From positions 3,500,501-3,564,500 of the forward strand of contig NZ_CP014229.1 of NCBI RefSeq assembly GCF_001553605.1: 64,000 nucleotides of DNA. The letters are read 5' to 3'. The notes beneath the pieces are model-generated. The model searched no databases. It was not told the origin of the DNA and saw nothing but the letters and a program-made list of their open reading frames with translations. A program made the translations under genes and the position numbers. Below, piece after piece: positions 45,775 to 55,704 of this stretch (position 1 is the stretch's first letter; every line of letters starts with the position of its first letter). The DNA is from Desulfovibrio fairfieldensis. GTDB taxonomy: Bacteria > Desulfobacterota > Desulfovibrionia > Desulfovibrionales > Desulfovibrionaceae.

Positions 45775-46353
45775 ATGGAGCGGGATGGAAAAGATATCCC
45801 TTTGGTGACGGATCTGGACGGCACCCTGGTGGCCGGAGACACCCTGGTGGAGGGAGTTAAGGATCTGCTGGCTCGCAGGCCGTGGATGTGCTGCGTGCTG
45901 CCGTTCTGGGTAGCGCGCGGGCGGCGTTTTTTTAAAAAGCAGCTTGCCCCCTGGAGCGCGGCGGCCTGTCTGCGCATGCCTCTCAATGCCTCGGTGGCCG
46001 ACCTGCTGGGGGAAGCCGCCCGCACGGGGCGCCGGGTCTGCCTGGCTACAGCCGCCTATGAGGAAGTGGCCGAGGCCATGCGCGTTCGATTGCCGCTTTT
46101 TAACGCTGTTTTCGCCACCACGTCGGCGGTGAATCTCAAAGGCGTGCACAAGGCGCGCTTTCTCAGCGAGATGTTCGGAAGGGGCGGGTTTGACTATTTC
46201 GGTGATTCCGCGGCGGATCTGCCTGTCTGGGCCGAAGCGCGCAAAGCCTATGTGGTCGGCGACGCGGCGCTGGCGGAAAGGGCGCGGTCCCTGAATCCCG
46301 AGGTCACGTGCATTGTCCCCCGCTGGACGCAAGAACCGTACGGCGTCAGTTGA
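45775..46353 (+). CDS. HAD-type phosphatase
   Basis: A 192-residue HAD hydrolase with motif I DLDGTLVAGDTL (about 13-24), a lysine in NLKGVHKARF, and motif IV DYFGDSAADLPVW (about 140-152). In many genomes this type of HAD domain is fused in front of a UbiA prenyltransferase that makes polyprenyl-phosphoryl-5-phosphoribose, and removes the 5-phosphate. Here the two are separate, convergent genes whose ends overlap by 8 bp. It starts 2 bp after the membrane protein stop. Confidence 0.8.
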   Translation: MERDGKDIPLVTDLDGTLVAGDTLVEGVKDLLARRPWMCCVLPFWVARGRRFFKKQLAPWSAAACLRMPLNASVADLLGEAARTGRRVCLATAAYEEVAEAMRVRLPLFNAVFATTSAVNLKGVHKARFLSEMFGRGGFDYFGDSAADLPVWAEARKAYVVGDAALAERARSLNPEVTCIVPRWTQEPYGVS

Positions 46354-47269
46354 TGGGTTCCAGCAGGAATTGCAGGCTCTGCACGTTGATGAAGCAGGTT
46401 ACGCAGAACAAGACCACCAGCAACGCGGTATACAGCATGAACTTTTTTTCATGAAACAGTTTTTCCGGCGTCTGCACCACGGAATCGGCGTTCATGCTGA
46501 TGCTGAAATACCAGGAGAACAGCAGGGCCACCAGGGGAAAAAGAAAAATGAATTCAATCTTGTATTTAATGAGCGAAATACCCAGGAACAGCGCGGTGTT
46601 CATGGCGTAGAAAAAGGCTGAGACAAGCAGCTTCCGTTCCGTGTAACTGGCAAGGCTCTTGCGGTACCGGGCCATGACTTCCTTGGAGCGGATGCTGCGC
46701 AGTTCGGCGAAGCGTTTCAGGGCCATGAGAAAAGCGCCGCCGCACCAGTACGCCAGCAGAAAGCTGCTGGGCGGAAGATGATCGGGTATGCAGATGGCCC
46801 AGCCGAGAACCAGGCGCAAGGGATTGTTAATGGATTCCGAGATGACGTCGAGATAGGGCACGTCCTTGGTGCGGAGGGGCGGCACGTTATAGCAGATGCC
46901 CATAATCAGAAGAAAAAGCGCTGTGAATCCAAACAGTTTATTGATATAAAAACCCAGCCAGAGCCCGAGGCAGGCCAGCAGGGCGTATTCCAGCAGCACA
47001 TAGCGCAGGCGCACCAGGCCTTGCGCCGCCGGGCGCAGATATTTGGTGGGATGTTGCCTGTCGTTGGGCGCATCCAGATATTCGTTGATGCAGTAGTTGG
47101 CCGAGGCGACGCAGCAGGTGCTGACCAGGCCGAGGATGAGATTTCCCGCCAGGTTGGCCGGAATGTCCCGCAGAAAAAGGAAAGCCAGGCAGAGACCCGG
47201 AAACATGAAAAACTGTTTGAACCAGTGATCCGGGCGCGCGATCTGAATATAGGGCCGCAACTTTTCCAA
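46346..47269 (-). CDS. UbiA prenyltransferase (DPPR synthase-like)
   Basis: A 307-residue membrane protein with eight or nine hydrophobic segments. The first acidic motif NEYLDAPNDRQHPTKYLRPA (about 63-82) has the NDxxDxxxDxxHPxK-like form seen in decaprenyl-phosphate phosphoribosyltransferase (Rv3806c type), and the second is YLDVISESINNPLRL. It probably attaches phosphoribose to a polyprenyl phosphate. The start appears to be TTG at 47269, since an in-frame TGA lies just upstream and AGGCGG is five bases before it. It is convergent with the HAD gene and divergent from paralogue 2. Confidence 0.8.
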   Translation of the reverse strand: MEKLRPYIQIARPDHWFKQFFMFPGLCLAFLFLRDIPANLAGNLILGLVSTCCVASANYCINEYLDAPNDRQHPTKYLRPAAQGLVRLRYVLLEYALLACLGLWLGFYINKLFGFTALFLLIMGICYNVPPLRTKDVPYLDVISESINNPLRLVLGWAICIPDHLPPSSFLLAYWCGGAFLMALKRFAELRSIRSKEVMARYRKSLASYTERKLLVSAFFYAMNTALFLGISLIKYKIEFIFLFPLVALLFSWYFSISMNADSVVQTPEKLFHEKKFMLYTALLVVLFCVTCFINVQSLQFLLEPIN

Positions 47270-47288
47270 GGGGACCGCCTTTCAAAGC

Positions 47289-47383
47289 CCAGACTGCGCA
47301 GTCTGGAACGAGAAAAGCCCGCGGGCTTTTCTCGTTCCAGACTGCGCAGTCTGGAACGAGAAAAGCCCGCGGGCTTTTCTCGT
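47289..47383. repeat. Tandem 48-bp repeat with two palindromes per unit
   Basis: Each 48-bp unit holds CCAGACTGCGCAGTCTGG (18-bp perfect palindrome) followed by a 30-bp perfect palindrome (AACGAGAAAAGCCCG and its complement). Two copies are adjacent; the second is complete except for its last base. They sit in the 258-bp gap between the divergent UbiA and paralogue 2 genes. The A and T runs make each long palindrome resemble a bidirectional terminator. Confidence 0.9.
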
Positions 47384-47527
47384 GTTAATGTGTTGTGCTC
47401 CCGGCAGAATAATTTTTCTGACGGATCACTCACATGAATTATGTGACGGCGTATATCAGAAAAGCTCGCGCAGGAAAAGCCGCCGGACGGACGCGTCCGT
47501 TTGCGGGCCGCGCGCGAGGAGGTCGCC

Positions 47528-49156
47528 ATGCGTGATTGTTGCCGCATCCGGGCGGTGGATATAGCGGCTCTGCTGCTGATTGCGGTCTACGCGCTGGCCG
47601 CCTTGGCGGGCGTGCTGGAGATTTCCGCCAACGGGACGGAGCTGGACAGCGACCTCGGCATGTATGCTTACATCACCGCCGGGGAGCGGCATCCCGAAAG
47701 TTTCAGCGCCGATCCTACGGCGGCCCTGCATTCCCATTCTTTTTGGAATGCGGCGCGTTATCTGGGCGCCCTGCTCACGCCGGGAAACGAGTATGCCGTA
47801 GGCCTGCTGCGGGCCGGGGCCCTGGCGGTCTTCGTTTTTTACGCGGGCTTTTATCTTCTGGGGCGCTGGCTGTTCGGCAGTCCCATTCTGGCCGCCGTTC
47901 TGAGCCTGGTCATGGGCGTAACCGTCTGGGTGGGCTGGGGAACATTCTGGGGCGTCACCCACAGCGACCCGGTGCCGCGCGTATTTTTCGCCGCGCTGTT
48001 TCCTTTTCTGCTCTGGGGCGGCATCGCGGCCCTGCGTCATGTACGGGCCAGGCCCCTGGTCATGCTGGCCGCCGGTTTGTGCGTCTGGGTGCATAATATC
48101 AGCGCGCTGGCCACGGGGGCCATGCTGTTCATGGCCTTTGCCCTGAACAGAGAGAAGCGGAGCTGGGCTGTTCATCTGGGCATCCTGGCAGTCTGCCTGT
48201 TATGTTTTTTCCTGCCCGTGCTGTTTTCTCTCCGTTCTCTTTTGGGGGGACAGGCCGTTGTTCTCAGCGCCGACAATCTGGCCGTGCTCAGATATTTGTT
48301 CGATCTGCGTCTGGGGGCGGATTATGGGAGGATGCTGGCGGATCTGGGCGGGTATCTGCTGGCCTGCAGCGTGCTGTTTCCGCTCTTTCCCGCCGCCTGC
48401 GCGGGCTGGTTGATCACCGTGTCCGCCGGATGGGGAGGCGGTGAGCGCGCACGCGATCTGGCGCGCATGTATCCCGGCATGCTGCTGGCTCTGGCTTTGG
48501 TGGCCCTGTTTTCCTGGGCCGAGTTTCAACTGGCCGCGCGGCTGGGCCGCTTGCCCCTGGGCCATGATTTGATCCGGGGCACGCGTTTTCTGGTGCCGTT
48601 GGCCTGGCTGATGGTCGTTTCCGGAGTGGCCTGCTTCTGGCCGCGCCTGCGCAAGATTTTTCGTTTTTCTCTGCTGGCCGGCATTGCCTTGGCGGTCCTG
48701 CTGCTGAATCAGGACCGCTGGCACATGGGCGCGCTCCACAGCCTGGCCCGGCATACGGGCCTCACCCTGCCGCTTCAGGACCGGGCGGAGGACCGGCTGC
48801 GGCACAATGCCGCCCGGCGTGAGGCGCTGGAAAAACTGAACGCGTTGACGCGTCCCGGCGACGTGGTCTTCAGCGACAACGGTGATCCCGCCATCCGTTA
48901 CTTGGCTTTGCGCGGCCTTTTCCACAGTTTCAAGGACGGTCTGTATCCCTACTACGGCAAGGATGCGGACAGGGCCCGCGTCTGGCTGCGCTACAACGCC
49001 CTGATGCAGCGGGGACCCACAGGCTATATCGACGCCTGGCTGGCCTCGGGCGTGTCCTGGCTGTTGAGCGGCCGCCCGCAGGACAGGGCTCTGCTGGAGC
49101 CTTACGGCGATGTGCTCTGGGAAAACAAGGGCTGGCTTATTGTGCGTCGGCGCTGA
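47528..49156 (+). CDS. Polytopic membrane protein, paralogue 2 (possible GT-C glycosyltransferase)
   Basis: A 542-residue paralogue of the protein at 44108, with the same ten-segment topology, the loop ELDSDLGMYAYITAGERHPE and the shared WGTFWGVTHSDPVPRVFF. The C-terminal domain has WLRYNALMQRGPTGYIDAWL, and the DNA of this 3' end is almost identical to that of paralogue 1. The ATG at 47528 has a strong GAGGAGG site. It is likely a glycosyltransferase using the lipid-linked sugar made by the neighbouring UbiA/HAD pair, by inference from context only. Confidence 0.65.
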   Translation: MRDCCRIRAVDIAALLLIAVYALAALAGVLEISANGTELDSDLGMYAYITAGERHPESFSADPTAALHSHSFWNAARYLGALLTPGNEYAVGLLRAGALAVFVFYAGFYLLGRWLFGSPILAAVLSLVMGVTVWVGWGTFWGVTHSDPVPRVFFAALFPFLLWGGIAALRHVRARPLVMLAAGLCVWVHNISALATGAMLFMAFALNREKRSWAVHLGILAVCLLCFFLPVLFSLRSLLGGQAVVLSADNLAVLRYLFDLRLGADYGRMLADLGGYLLACSVLFPLFPAACAGWLITVSAGWGGGERARDLARMYPGMLLALALVALFSWAEFQLAARLGRLPLGHDLIRGTRFLVPLAWLMVVSGVACFWPRLRKIFRFSLLAGIALAVLLLNQDRWHMGALHSLARHTGLTLPLQDRAEDRLRHNAARREALEKLNALTRPGDVVFSDNGDPAIRYLALRGLFHSFKDGLYPYYGKDADRARVWLRYNALMQRGPTGYIDAWLASGVSWLLSGRPQDRALLEPYGDVLWENKGWLIVRRR

Positions 49157-49202
49157 GTGCGCGGCCCGCACGGCCATGCGGCATTGCCGCCGCTTGCGCC
49201 GG

Positions 49203-50042
49203 TCAGCCCTTGGGCTTGAGGATGGGGCCCGCGCGCTCGCCCACCAGGGTGTCTTCCAGCGTGGCGCACATTTTCTGATACTTGCCGTTCAGAAAGCGGA
49301 AACGGCGCAGCCGGGCCGTGAAGTCCGGGCCCGCCGCGGCCACGCGCCGCTCGAAGAGGGTGCGCGCAAAGGCGTAAAGCTCCAGGTCCGCATTGTTCAG
49401 GCGCGCGGCCAAAGCCCGGTCTTCGGCGCTGACGGCGTCGGCCAGGCCGGGGCGCAGCATGTTCCGGCGTTCGTGGAAGAGCTTTTGCAAGCCGATTTCG
49501 TCGGCCAGCAGCAGGAGGCTTTCGTCAAAGCGCTCCTGAATGCCCACAAAGCAGAAACTTTCTTCCAGATGCTTTTTAGCCAGGGCCAGCACCTCGTCCG
49601 GATTCCTGTCCGGCGCGAACACGCCCGCCAGACAGTGGGTGACGAAGTTTCTGCCCCGGAATTTCAGCAGGGGATCGTTGCTGGTGAGGTAGTCCCGGAA
49701 GCTGACGGCATTTTCGTTGAGATAGGCGTAGAGATGGTTTTCAGGCCAGGACTTCTGGAAGACGTATTCCGAAACAAGCCGGCTCAAGGGCTCGCGCAGC
49801 AGGGTGAACATGCGCAGGCGACGGCCGTAGAGGCTGGGCGGATCGAAACTTTCGGGCATCAGATGCCCCTCGATGAGGCGGATGCGCTCCAGCACGTCCG
49901 CCTCCAGCATACGGCAGCGCTCGTAATCCTCCTTGGCATAGACGCTCAGGACGGTTTCAGGCGCGAAATTATCGTGCAGAACGGCGTTCAGCGTGGTCCC
50001 GGCCGTGCGCGGCAGATGCAGGAAAAAGAGCGTTTCATCCAT
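49203..50042 (-). CDS. Sulfotransferase family protein
   Basis: A 279-residue soluble protein. HLPRTAGTTLNAVL (about 9-22) matches the 5'-phosphate loop of PAPS-dependent sulfotransferases related to heparan 2-O-sulfotransferase, and LLREPLSRLVSEY (about 81-93) matches the 3'-phosphate motif. It probably transfers sulfate to a glycan; the acceptor is unknown. The gene is convergent with paralogue 2. The start at 50042 is chosen because it begins MDETLFFLHLPR; the frame upstream is not conserved in character. Confidence 0.78.
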   Translation of the reverse strand: MDETLFFLHLPRTAGTTLNAVLHDNFAPETVLSVYAKEDYERCRMLEADVLERIRLIEGHLMPESFDPPSLYGRRLRMFTLLREPLSRLVSEYVFQKSWPENHLYAYLNENAVSFRDYLTSNDPLLKFRGRNFVTHCLAGVFAPDRNPDEVLALAKKHLEESFCFVGIQERFDESLLLLADEIGLQKLFHERRNMLRPGLADAVSAEDRALAARLNNADLELYAFARTLFERRVAAAGPDFTARLRRFRFLNGKYQKMCATLEDTLVGERAGPILKPKG

Positions 50043-50350
50043 GGCGTGTTCCCCGGAGCGTATTTGTATACCTCGCCGGGGCCGTCCCGCAAGCGGGGCG
50101 GCCGTGCCGTGCTTGCCTCCGCCGCATGAATCCGGCATACTTACTCTTCCATAAAATATTTCGCATAGGAACGCGGCGGATTCCGACGGGGCCTGTTCGC
50201 GCTGACGCGGAGTAGTTTTGGAGGCGATGTTTTCAAAGCGCCATCCAGCCGGAGCCGTGACGCTTCGCGGTGCGCCGCGCACGCCGGGGCGGCACGTTTA
50301 CTGTTTCAATGCTCTGAAACTGACTTTTCACGCCGACGCGGGGGTGTCCC
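50043..50350. other. Gap between sulfotransferase and coaX genes
   Basis: This 308-bp divergent gap has no gene. It holds an AT-rich stretch (CCATAAAATATTTCGCAT at 50149-50166) likely to be in a promoter, and GGGGCCTGTTCGCGCTGA near 50195, which looks like an insertion-element terminus. No partner arm was found. The rest is unremarkable. Confidence 0.35.
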
Positions 50351-51142
50351 ATGCAGCCGGAACTTCTGCTCTTCGACATAGGCAACACGTCCATCAAGGT
50401 GGGGCTGGCCAACGAGCGGCACGTGCTGACTTCCTACACCCTGCCAGCCAACGCCGGGCACACCTCGGACAGCCTGGGCCTCACGCTTCTTTCCCTTTTG
50501 CGGCACGCGGACACGGATATGGCGAAGCTCAAGGCCTGCGTGGCCTCTTCCGTGGTGCCGGGTTTCGACCCGCTGCTGCGCGAGGCCGTGGCCCGCTATC
50601 TGGACCGGCCCCTGTACTGCGCGCCCGACGACTTGCCCATTCCCCTGGAAAACCGTTACGAACGGCCCTCCGAAGTGGGAGCGGACCGCCTGGTGGGGGC
50701 TTTCGCCGCCCGCAGGCTCTGCCCGGACGCGGCCTCCCTGCTGGTGGTGGACTTCGGCACAGCGGTGACTTTTGACTGCGTGAGCGGGCAGGCCTATCTG
50801 GGCGGCCTGATCTTTCCGGGCCCGGCCACGGCCCTGGCCGCGTTGTCGCGCGAAGCCGCCAAATTGCCCAGAGTCAATCTGGACATTCGCGCGCAAGAAC
50901 CCGCGCCCGGCCGCGACACCACCACCAGCATCCAGCATGGTCTGGTCTTTGGCTTTGTCTGTATGGTGGAGGGCCTGACCCAGCGGCTCAAGCGGCAGAT
51001 GCCCGGCCCGATCAAGGTGCTGGCCACAGGCGGCTTTGCCGCGTCCATCGCCAGGGTGAGCCCGGTCTTCGACCATGTTCTGCCCGCCCTGTTGCTGGAT
51101 GGCCTGCGGCGTCTGTACTATGAGGAGCGGGATATTCTCTGA
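50351..51142 (+). CDS. coaX: Type III pantothenate kinase
   Basis: A 263-residue ASKHA-fold kinase that phosphorylates pantothenate at the start of CoA synthesis and is not inhibited by CoA. Motifs are LLLFDIGNTSIKVGL (about 5-19), ERPSEVGADRLVGA (about 105-118), VVDFGTAVTFD and GGLIFPGPATALAALS. The next steps are carried out by CoaBC, encoded at 24978. The gene is 71 bp upstream of eno on the same strand. Confidence 0.94.
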   Translation: MQPELLLFDIGNTSIKVGLANERHVLTSYTLPANAGHTSDSLGLTLLSLLRHADTDMAKLKACVASSVVPGFDPLLREAVARYLDRPLYCAPDDLPIPLENRYERPSEVGADRLVGAFAARRLCPDAASLLVVDFGTAVTFDCVSGQAYLGGLIFPGPATALAALSREAAKLPRVNLDIRAQEPAPGRDTTTSIQHGLVFGFVCMVEGLTQRLKRQMPGPIKVLATGGFAASIARVSPVFDHVLPALLLDGLRRLYYEERDIL

Positions 51143-51195
51143 GGCCGCCGCGCATCGGCGCGCCCGGCCTTGTTCTGAACATAACCCCAACATGA

Positions 51196-52515
<1,320 letters not shown>

Positions 52516-52532
52516 AACGCTATGCCGAACGC

Positions 52533-52567
52533 AAGGCCCGCGCCCGTAAAGGACGCGGGCCTTGTTG
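52533..52567 (+). terminator. Terminator after eno
   Basis: AAGGCCCGCG and CGCGGGCCTT form a 10-bp stem around an 11-base loop, followed by GTTG. The short T-run makes it a weak rho-independent terminator in the forward direction. Confidence 0.6.
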
Positions 52568-52730
52568 CAGCGGAGTCTTTCAGAATGGAACATGCCGTAA
52601 TATTCGCGGTAGCGAGATTCGGTATCCCGGTCTTTCAGTCTGCTTTCTATTGCTGTCGCGCGGAGGTGCCTGGAAATGACGGCATCGCTTGCACTTGACA
52701 CTGTTTCAAAGCCGACCTGGGGAGAGCCGT

Positions 52731-53264
52731 ATGGCGTTGAAAAGTTTTCCCATCAGATGGTGTTGTTTTCGCGGCCGGGCGTCACGCGCGGAATTTGTGT
52801 GGAATCTCTTTGCGTATGCCCTGATGCTGCCGCTGTCCTATGTGGTCATGGCGGTTCTGGGATCCATGCTGCCGCTACTGAGTCTAGCCGGTGGAGCGGC
52901 CATTCTAGCCGTGTGGCTGACGTGGGTGGGAGTGAGCGTGCGGCGTCTGAAGGATTGCGGTCGCAGCCTTTGGTGGGTAGCCGTGCCGCTGTTGCCTTCA
53001 TTGTTGCAGACGGGTGAGGTGTTGCTGTTGCGGTACTGCCAGGATGACGCATGGGCCACCGAGCTGCTGGATCATCCCGCTTGGCATGTCCTGTGGGCAA
53101 TTTCAGTGCTGGGCGCCCTGCTTTTTCTGCTTTATCTGCTGATCAAGAAAGGCACGCCCGGCCCCAATCGCTACGGGCCTGACCCTCTGATTTCGGCGGA
53201 AGCCTTGGCCGGAAAGCCTGCTATTTCCCATGGCCTTAGCCACCGGGAAGGCCTTGAGCAGTGA
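52731..53264 (+). CDS. DUF805 membrane protein 1
   Basis: A 177-residue membrane protein with four hydrophobic segments. It has the DUF805 hallmarks: RWCCFRGRASRAEFVW near the N terminus, VSVRRLKDCGRSLWW in the middle and KKGTPGPNRYGPDPL at the C terminus. The function of DUF805 proteins is unknown; they are small inner-membrane proteins. GGGGAG precedes the ATG at 52731. It overlaps the next DUF805 gene by 4 bp (GTGA). Confidence 0.85.
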   Translation: MALKSFPIRWCCFRGRASRAEFVWNLFAYALMLPLSYVVMAVLGSMLPLLSLAGGAAILAVWLTWVGVSVRRLKDCGRSLWWVAVPLLPSLLQTGEVLLLRYCQDDAWATELLDHPAWHVLWAISVLGALLFLLYLLIKKGTPGPNRYGPDPLISAEALAGKPAISHGLSHREGLEQ

Positions 53265-53959
53265 AATTCATTGCAGCCGTGAAAACCTGCCTGCGCAAGT
53301 ACGCCTGTTTCCGGGGACGGGCCCCGCGCTCGGAATTCTGGTGGTTTTACATTTTTTACCTGCTGGCCTGCACGGTCTCGATTCTTGTCGTGATATGGCT
53401 TGCGAAGTCTTTCAGCTTCGGAAACGCCATGCTGTTGCTTACCAACGGCACGGCGTTTGTGTTATATTTGCCGTCGCTGGCCGTGCGAGTACGCCGCCTG
53501 CATGATTGCGGATACAGCGGCAACTGGCTGGCGCTGTATGCCTTGCTGGTTTATTGGGGGCGTTTCTCTGCCTTCGCGATTCTCATCGGTTTCTTGCTGA
53601 TTCCGTTGCCTGGGGATCTGGGAAATCTGCCGCTGGTTATTTGCCTTCTTATGGTGGATGTCTGGTTTTTCATTTCCGACGATCCCTTTATGACGTGTAT
53701 CTTCATAGTACAACTGCTCGGCGAGCTGGCCATGTTGCTTGTCTGTTTCAAAAAGGGCACGACCGGTCCCAACCGCTACGGGCCGGATTCGCTGGAGGGC
53801 GAGCCGGGACGGAGGGCCAGGGTGCTGGTCTTCAGGAAATCGGGCACTGACCGGCCCGAACCGGCCCGGCGCGTCAGGCGAGAAGGAGGGAGAAGACCCG
53901 CCCGGAGCTTGAGCGCGGCGCGCGGATGGCGTATACTGAATTTTTCTGATCAGTTTTGA
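53261..53959 (+). CDS. DUF805 membrane protein 2
   Basis: A 232-residue paralogue with CLRKYACFRGRAPRSEFWWF, VRVRRLHDCGYSGNW and KKGTTGPNRYGPDSLEG. It has five hydrophobic segments and a longer, Arg-rich tail (about 180-232) absent from the others; the tail may be a read-through after an ancestral stop. The GTG start at 53261 overlaps the preceding TGA. FolD follows 21 bp later. Confidence 0.8.
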   Translation: MKFIAAVKTCLRKYACFRGRAPRSEFWWFYIFYLLACTVSILVVIWLAKSFSFGNAMLLLTNGTAFVLYLPSLAVRVRRLHDCGYSGNWLALYALLVYWGRFSAFAILIGFLLIPLPGDLGNLPLVICLLMVDVWFFISDDPFMTCIFIVQLLGELAMLLVCFKKGTTGPNRYGPDSLEGEPGRRARVLVFRKSGTDRPEPARRVRREGGRRPARSLSAARGWRILNFSDQF

Positions 53960-53980
53960 ACCCCAAGGCCGGAGAAGAGC

Positions 53981-54838
53981 ATGCTTTTGATTGACGGCAA
54001 GGAAACGTCTCGCGTCATCCGCGAGGAACTCAGGGAAGAAGTGGCCGCCGCCTGCGGCAAAGGCCGCCGCGCGCCGGGTCTGGCAGTGATCCTCGTGGGC
54101 GAGGACCCCGCGTCGGAGGTCTATGTGCGCAACAAGGAGCGGGCCTGCGCCGAGGCGGGCATTATCTCCTTCCCCTATCATCTGCCCGCGTCCACCGGCC
54201 AGCACGAACTGCTGGCCCTGATCCATGAATGCAACCGCCGCGCGGATGTGGACGGCATTCTGCTGCAATTGCCCCTGCCGTGCGGCCTGGACGCCCAGGC
54301 TTGCCTGCTGGCTATTGATCCGGCCAAGGATGTGGACGGCTTCCATCCTGAAAATGTGGGCCGCCTTTCCCTGGGCTTGCCGGGTTTTGTCTCCTGCACG
54401 CCCGCGGGCGTCATGGAGCTGTTGCGGCGCTACGACCTCTCGCCCGCAGGCAAAAAGGCCGTGGTGGTGGGGCGCTCCGACATCGTGGGCAAGCCGCTGG
54501 CCATGCTCCTGGCCCGGCCCGGCGATTACGCCAATGCCACGGTGACCATCTGCCATTCGCGCACTCCGGATCTGGCGGCGGAATGCCGCAATGCGGACTT
54601 CCTTTTTCTGGCCATGGGGCGGCCCCGCTTCGTCACCGCCGATATGGTGCGCGAAGGCGTGGTCGTCATTGATGTGGGCATCAACCGCACGCCCGAAGGC
54701 CTTTGCGGCGACGCGGACTTCGCGGGCGTGAGCGCCAAGGCGCGCGCCATCACGCCGGTGCCCGGCGGCGTGGGGCCCATGACCATCGCCATGCTGCTCA
54801 AAAACACCGTGCAGTCCTGGCGCGGCCGCACGGCATAG
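53981..54838 (+). CDS. folD: Methylenetetrahydrofolate dehydrogenase / methenyl-THF cyclohydrolase
   Basis: A 285-residue bifunctional enzyme of one-carbon metabolism (5,10-methylene-THF to 10-formyl-THF), which supplies the AICAR transformylase. It has [20 protein letters not shown] (about 36-55, catalytic Lys), [10 protein letters not shown] (about 91-100), PCTPAG-like [28 protein letters not shown] and [15 protein letters not shown]. The TAG stop is the first part of repeat element C3. It interrupts the DUF805 series. Confidence 0.96.
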   Translation: MLLIDGKETSRVIREELREEVAAACGKGRRAPGLAVILVGEDPASEVYVRNKERACAEAGIISFPYHLPASTGQHELLALIHECNRRADVDGILLQLPLPCGLDAQACLLAIDPAKDVDGFHPENVGRLSLGLPGFVSCTPAGVMELLRRYDLSPAGKKAVVVGRSDIVGKPLAMLLARPGDYANATVTICHSRTPDLAAECRNADFLFLAMGRPRFVTADMVREGVVVIDVGINRTPEGLCGDADFAGVSAKARAITPVPGGVGPMTIAMLLKNTVQSWRGRTA

Positions 54839-55085
54839 AGCACTTCACTCTTGAAATGTTCTAACGCCGGACACGGTGAGGCGCGCCGCGAAGACCGACC
54901 CGACGGGCGGCCCGTAGGGCCGTGCCTGTAGCCCAAAGGGCGTACAGACATCGAGAGCAACGCGGCGTGGATTCCGGAAAAGCGACCGAAGGCAGCCCGA
55001 AGGGCTGTCCCCGTTGGCGACAACGGAGCCATACGGGGATCGACACAGCGCTAAACCGCGTTTTAGCATTGCCGCCGACATCCGT
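54836..55085. repeat. TAGAGCA-family element C3
   Basis: The element opens TAGAGCACTTCACTCTTGAA, where TAG is the folD stop codon. From about 54876 to 55050 it is nearly identical to the core of C2, with the same hairpin series (GGCCCGTAGGGCC, GCCCAAAGGGC, GCCCGAAGGGC). After that it diverges, and its right end is not clear. The following 120 bp to the next gene show no other feature. Confidence 0.65.
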
Positions 55086-55208
55086 ACGGCCCGAACCCGC
55101 CAGCGGCTGCCGCTTCCACAGTGCGCGGGCGGCGTTGGGTTTGAACTGTGTAACACTCCAAACGTAAAATACCGTGGTGCCGATCGGAAAACCGGGAAAG
55201 GGGAACAT

Positions 55209-55682
55209 ATGGAATTCGCGCCCGCTGTACGGCGTTGCCTGACCGAGAAGTATTGCAGCTTCAAGGGGCGGGCCTCGCGCTCGGAATTCTGGTGGTTCAT
55301 GTTATTTATGTTCCTGGTCAATGTTGTTGTGAGCCTTGTCGCCGGCTTTCTTCCCTCAGCGGCGGGGAACGGCCTCAGCGTCCTGGTTTCGCTGGCTTTC
55401 ATTTTGCCCAATATCGGGGTCACCGCGCGCCGCCTGCACGACCGCAACCTGTCGGGCTGGTGGCAGTTGGCGCCCATAGTCCCCACCATTCTGCTGCTGG
55501 CGATGATTTTCACGATGTCGATTACGGAGACCGCCCTGGTTCTCTTGTCTCTTCTGGCGGTGGCCGTGGCTATCTGGTTTCTCATAATGCTGATTCTGCC
55601 CGGCACGCTCGGGCCCAACCGCTTCGGCCCTGATCCGCTGAGGTCCGCGCCCCCGGACAGCGCGCCGGGCGACCCCCAATGA
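55209..55682 (+). CDS. DUF805 membrane protein 3
   Basis: A 157-residue protein with the full DUF805 pattern: CLTEKYCSFKGRASRSEFWW, VTARRLHDRNLSGWWQLAP and GTLGPNRFGPDPL. Four hydrophobic segments are seen. The start at 55209 follows AAAGGGGAACAT; the longer frame upstream runs through repeat C3. It is followed after 22 bp by another paralogue to which it is very similar. Confidence 0.87.
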   Translation: MEFAPAVRRCLTEKYCSFKGRASRSEFWWFMLFMFLVNVVVSLVAGFLPSAAGNGLSVLVSLAFILPNIGVTARRLHDRNLSGWWQLAPIVPTILLLAMIFTMSITETALVLLSLLAVAVAIWFLIMLILPGTLGPNRFGPDPLRSAPPDSAPGDPQ

Positions 55683-55704
55683 AAAACGGAGAAAGGGGAG
55701 AGAT

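Noticed and set aside
47289..47383. Possible CRISPR array
   Set aside because: There are only two direct copies with no spacers between them; each unit is itself made of palindromes.
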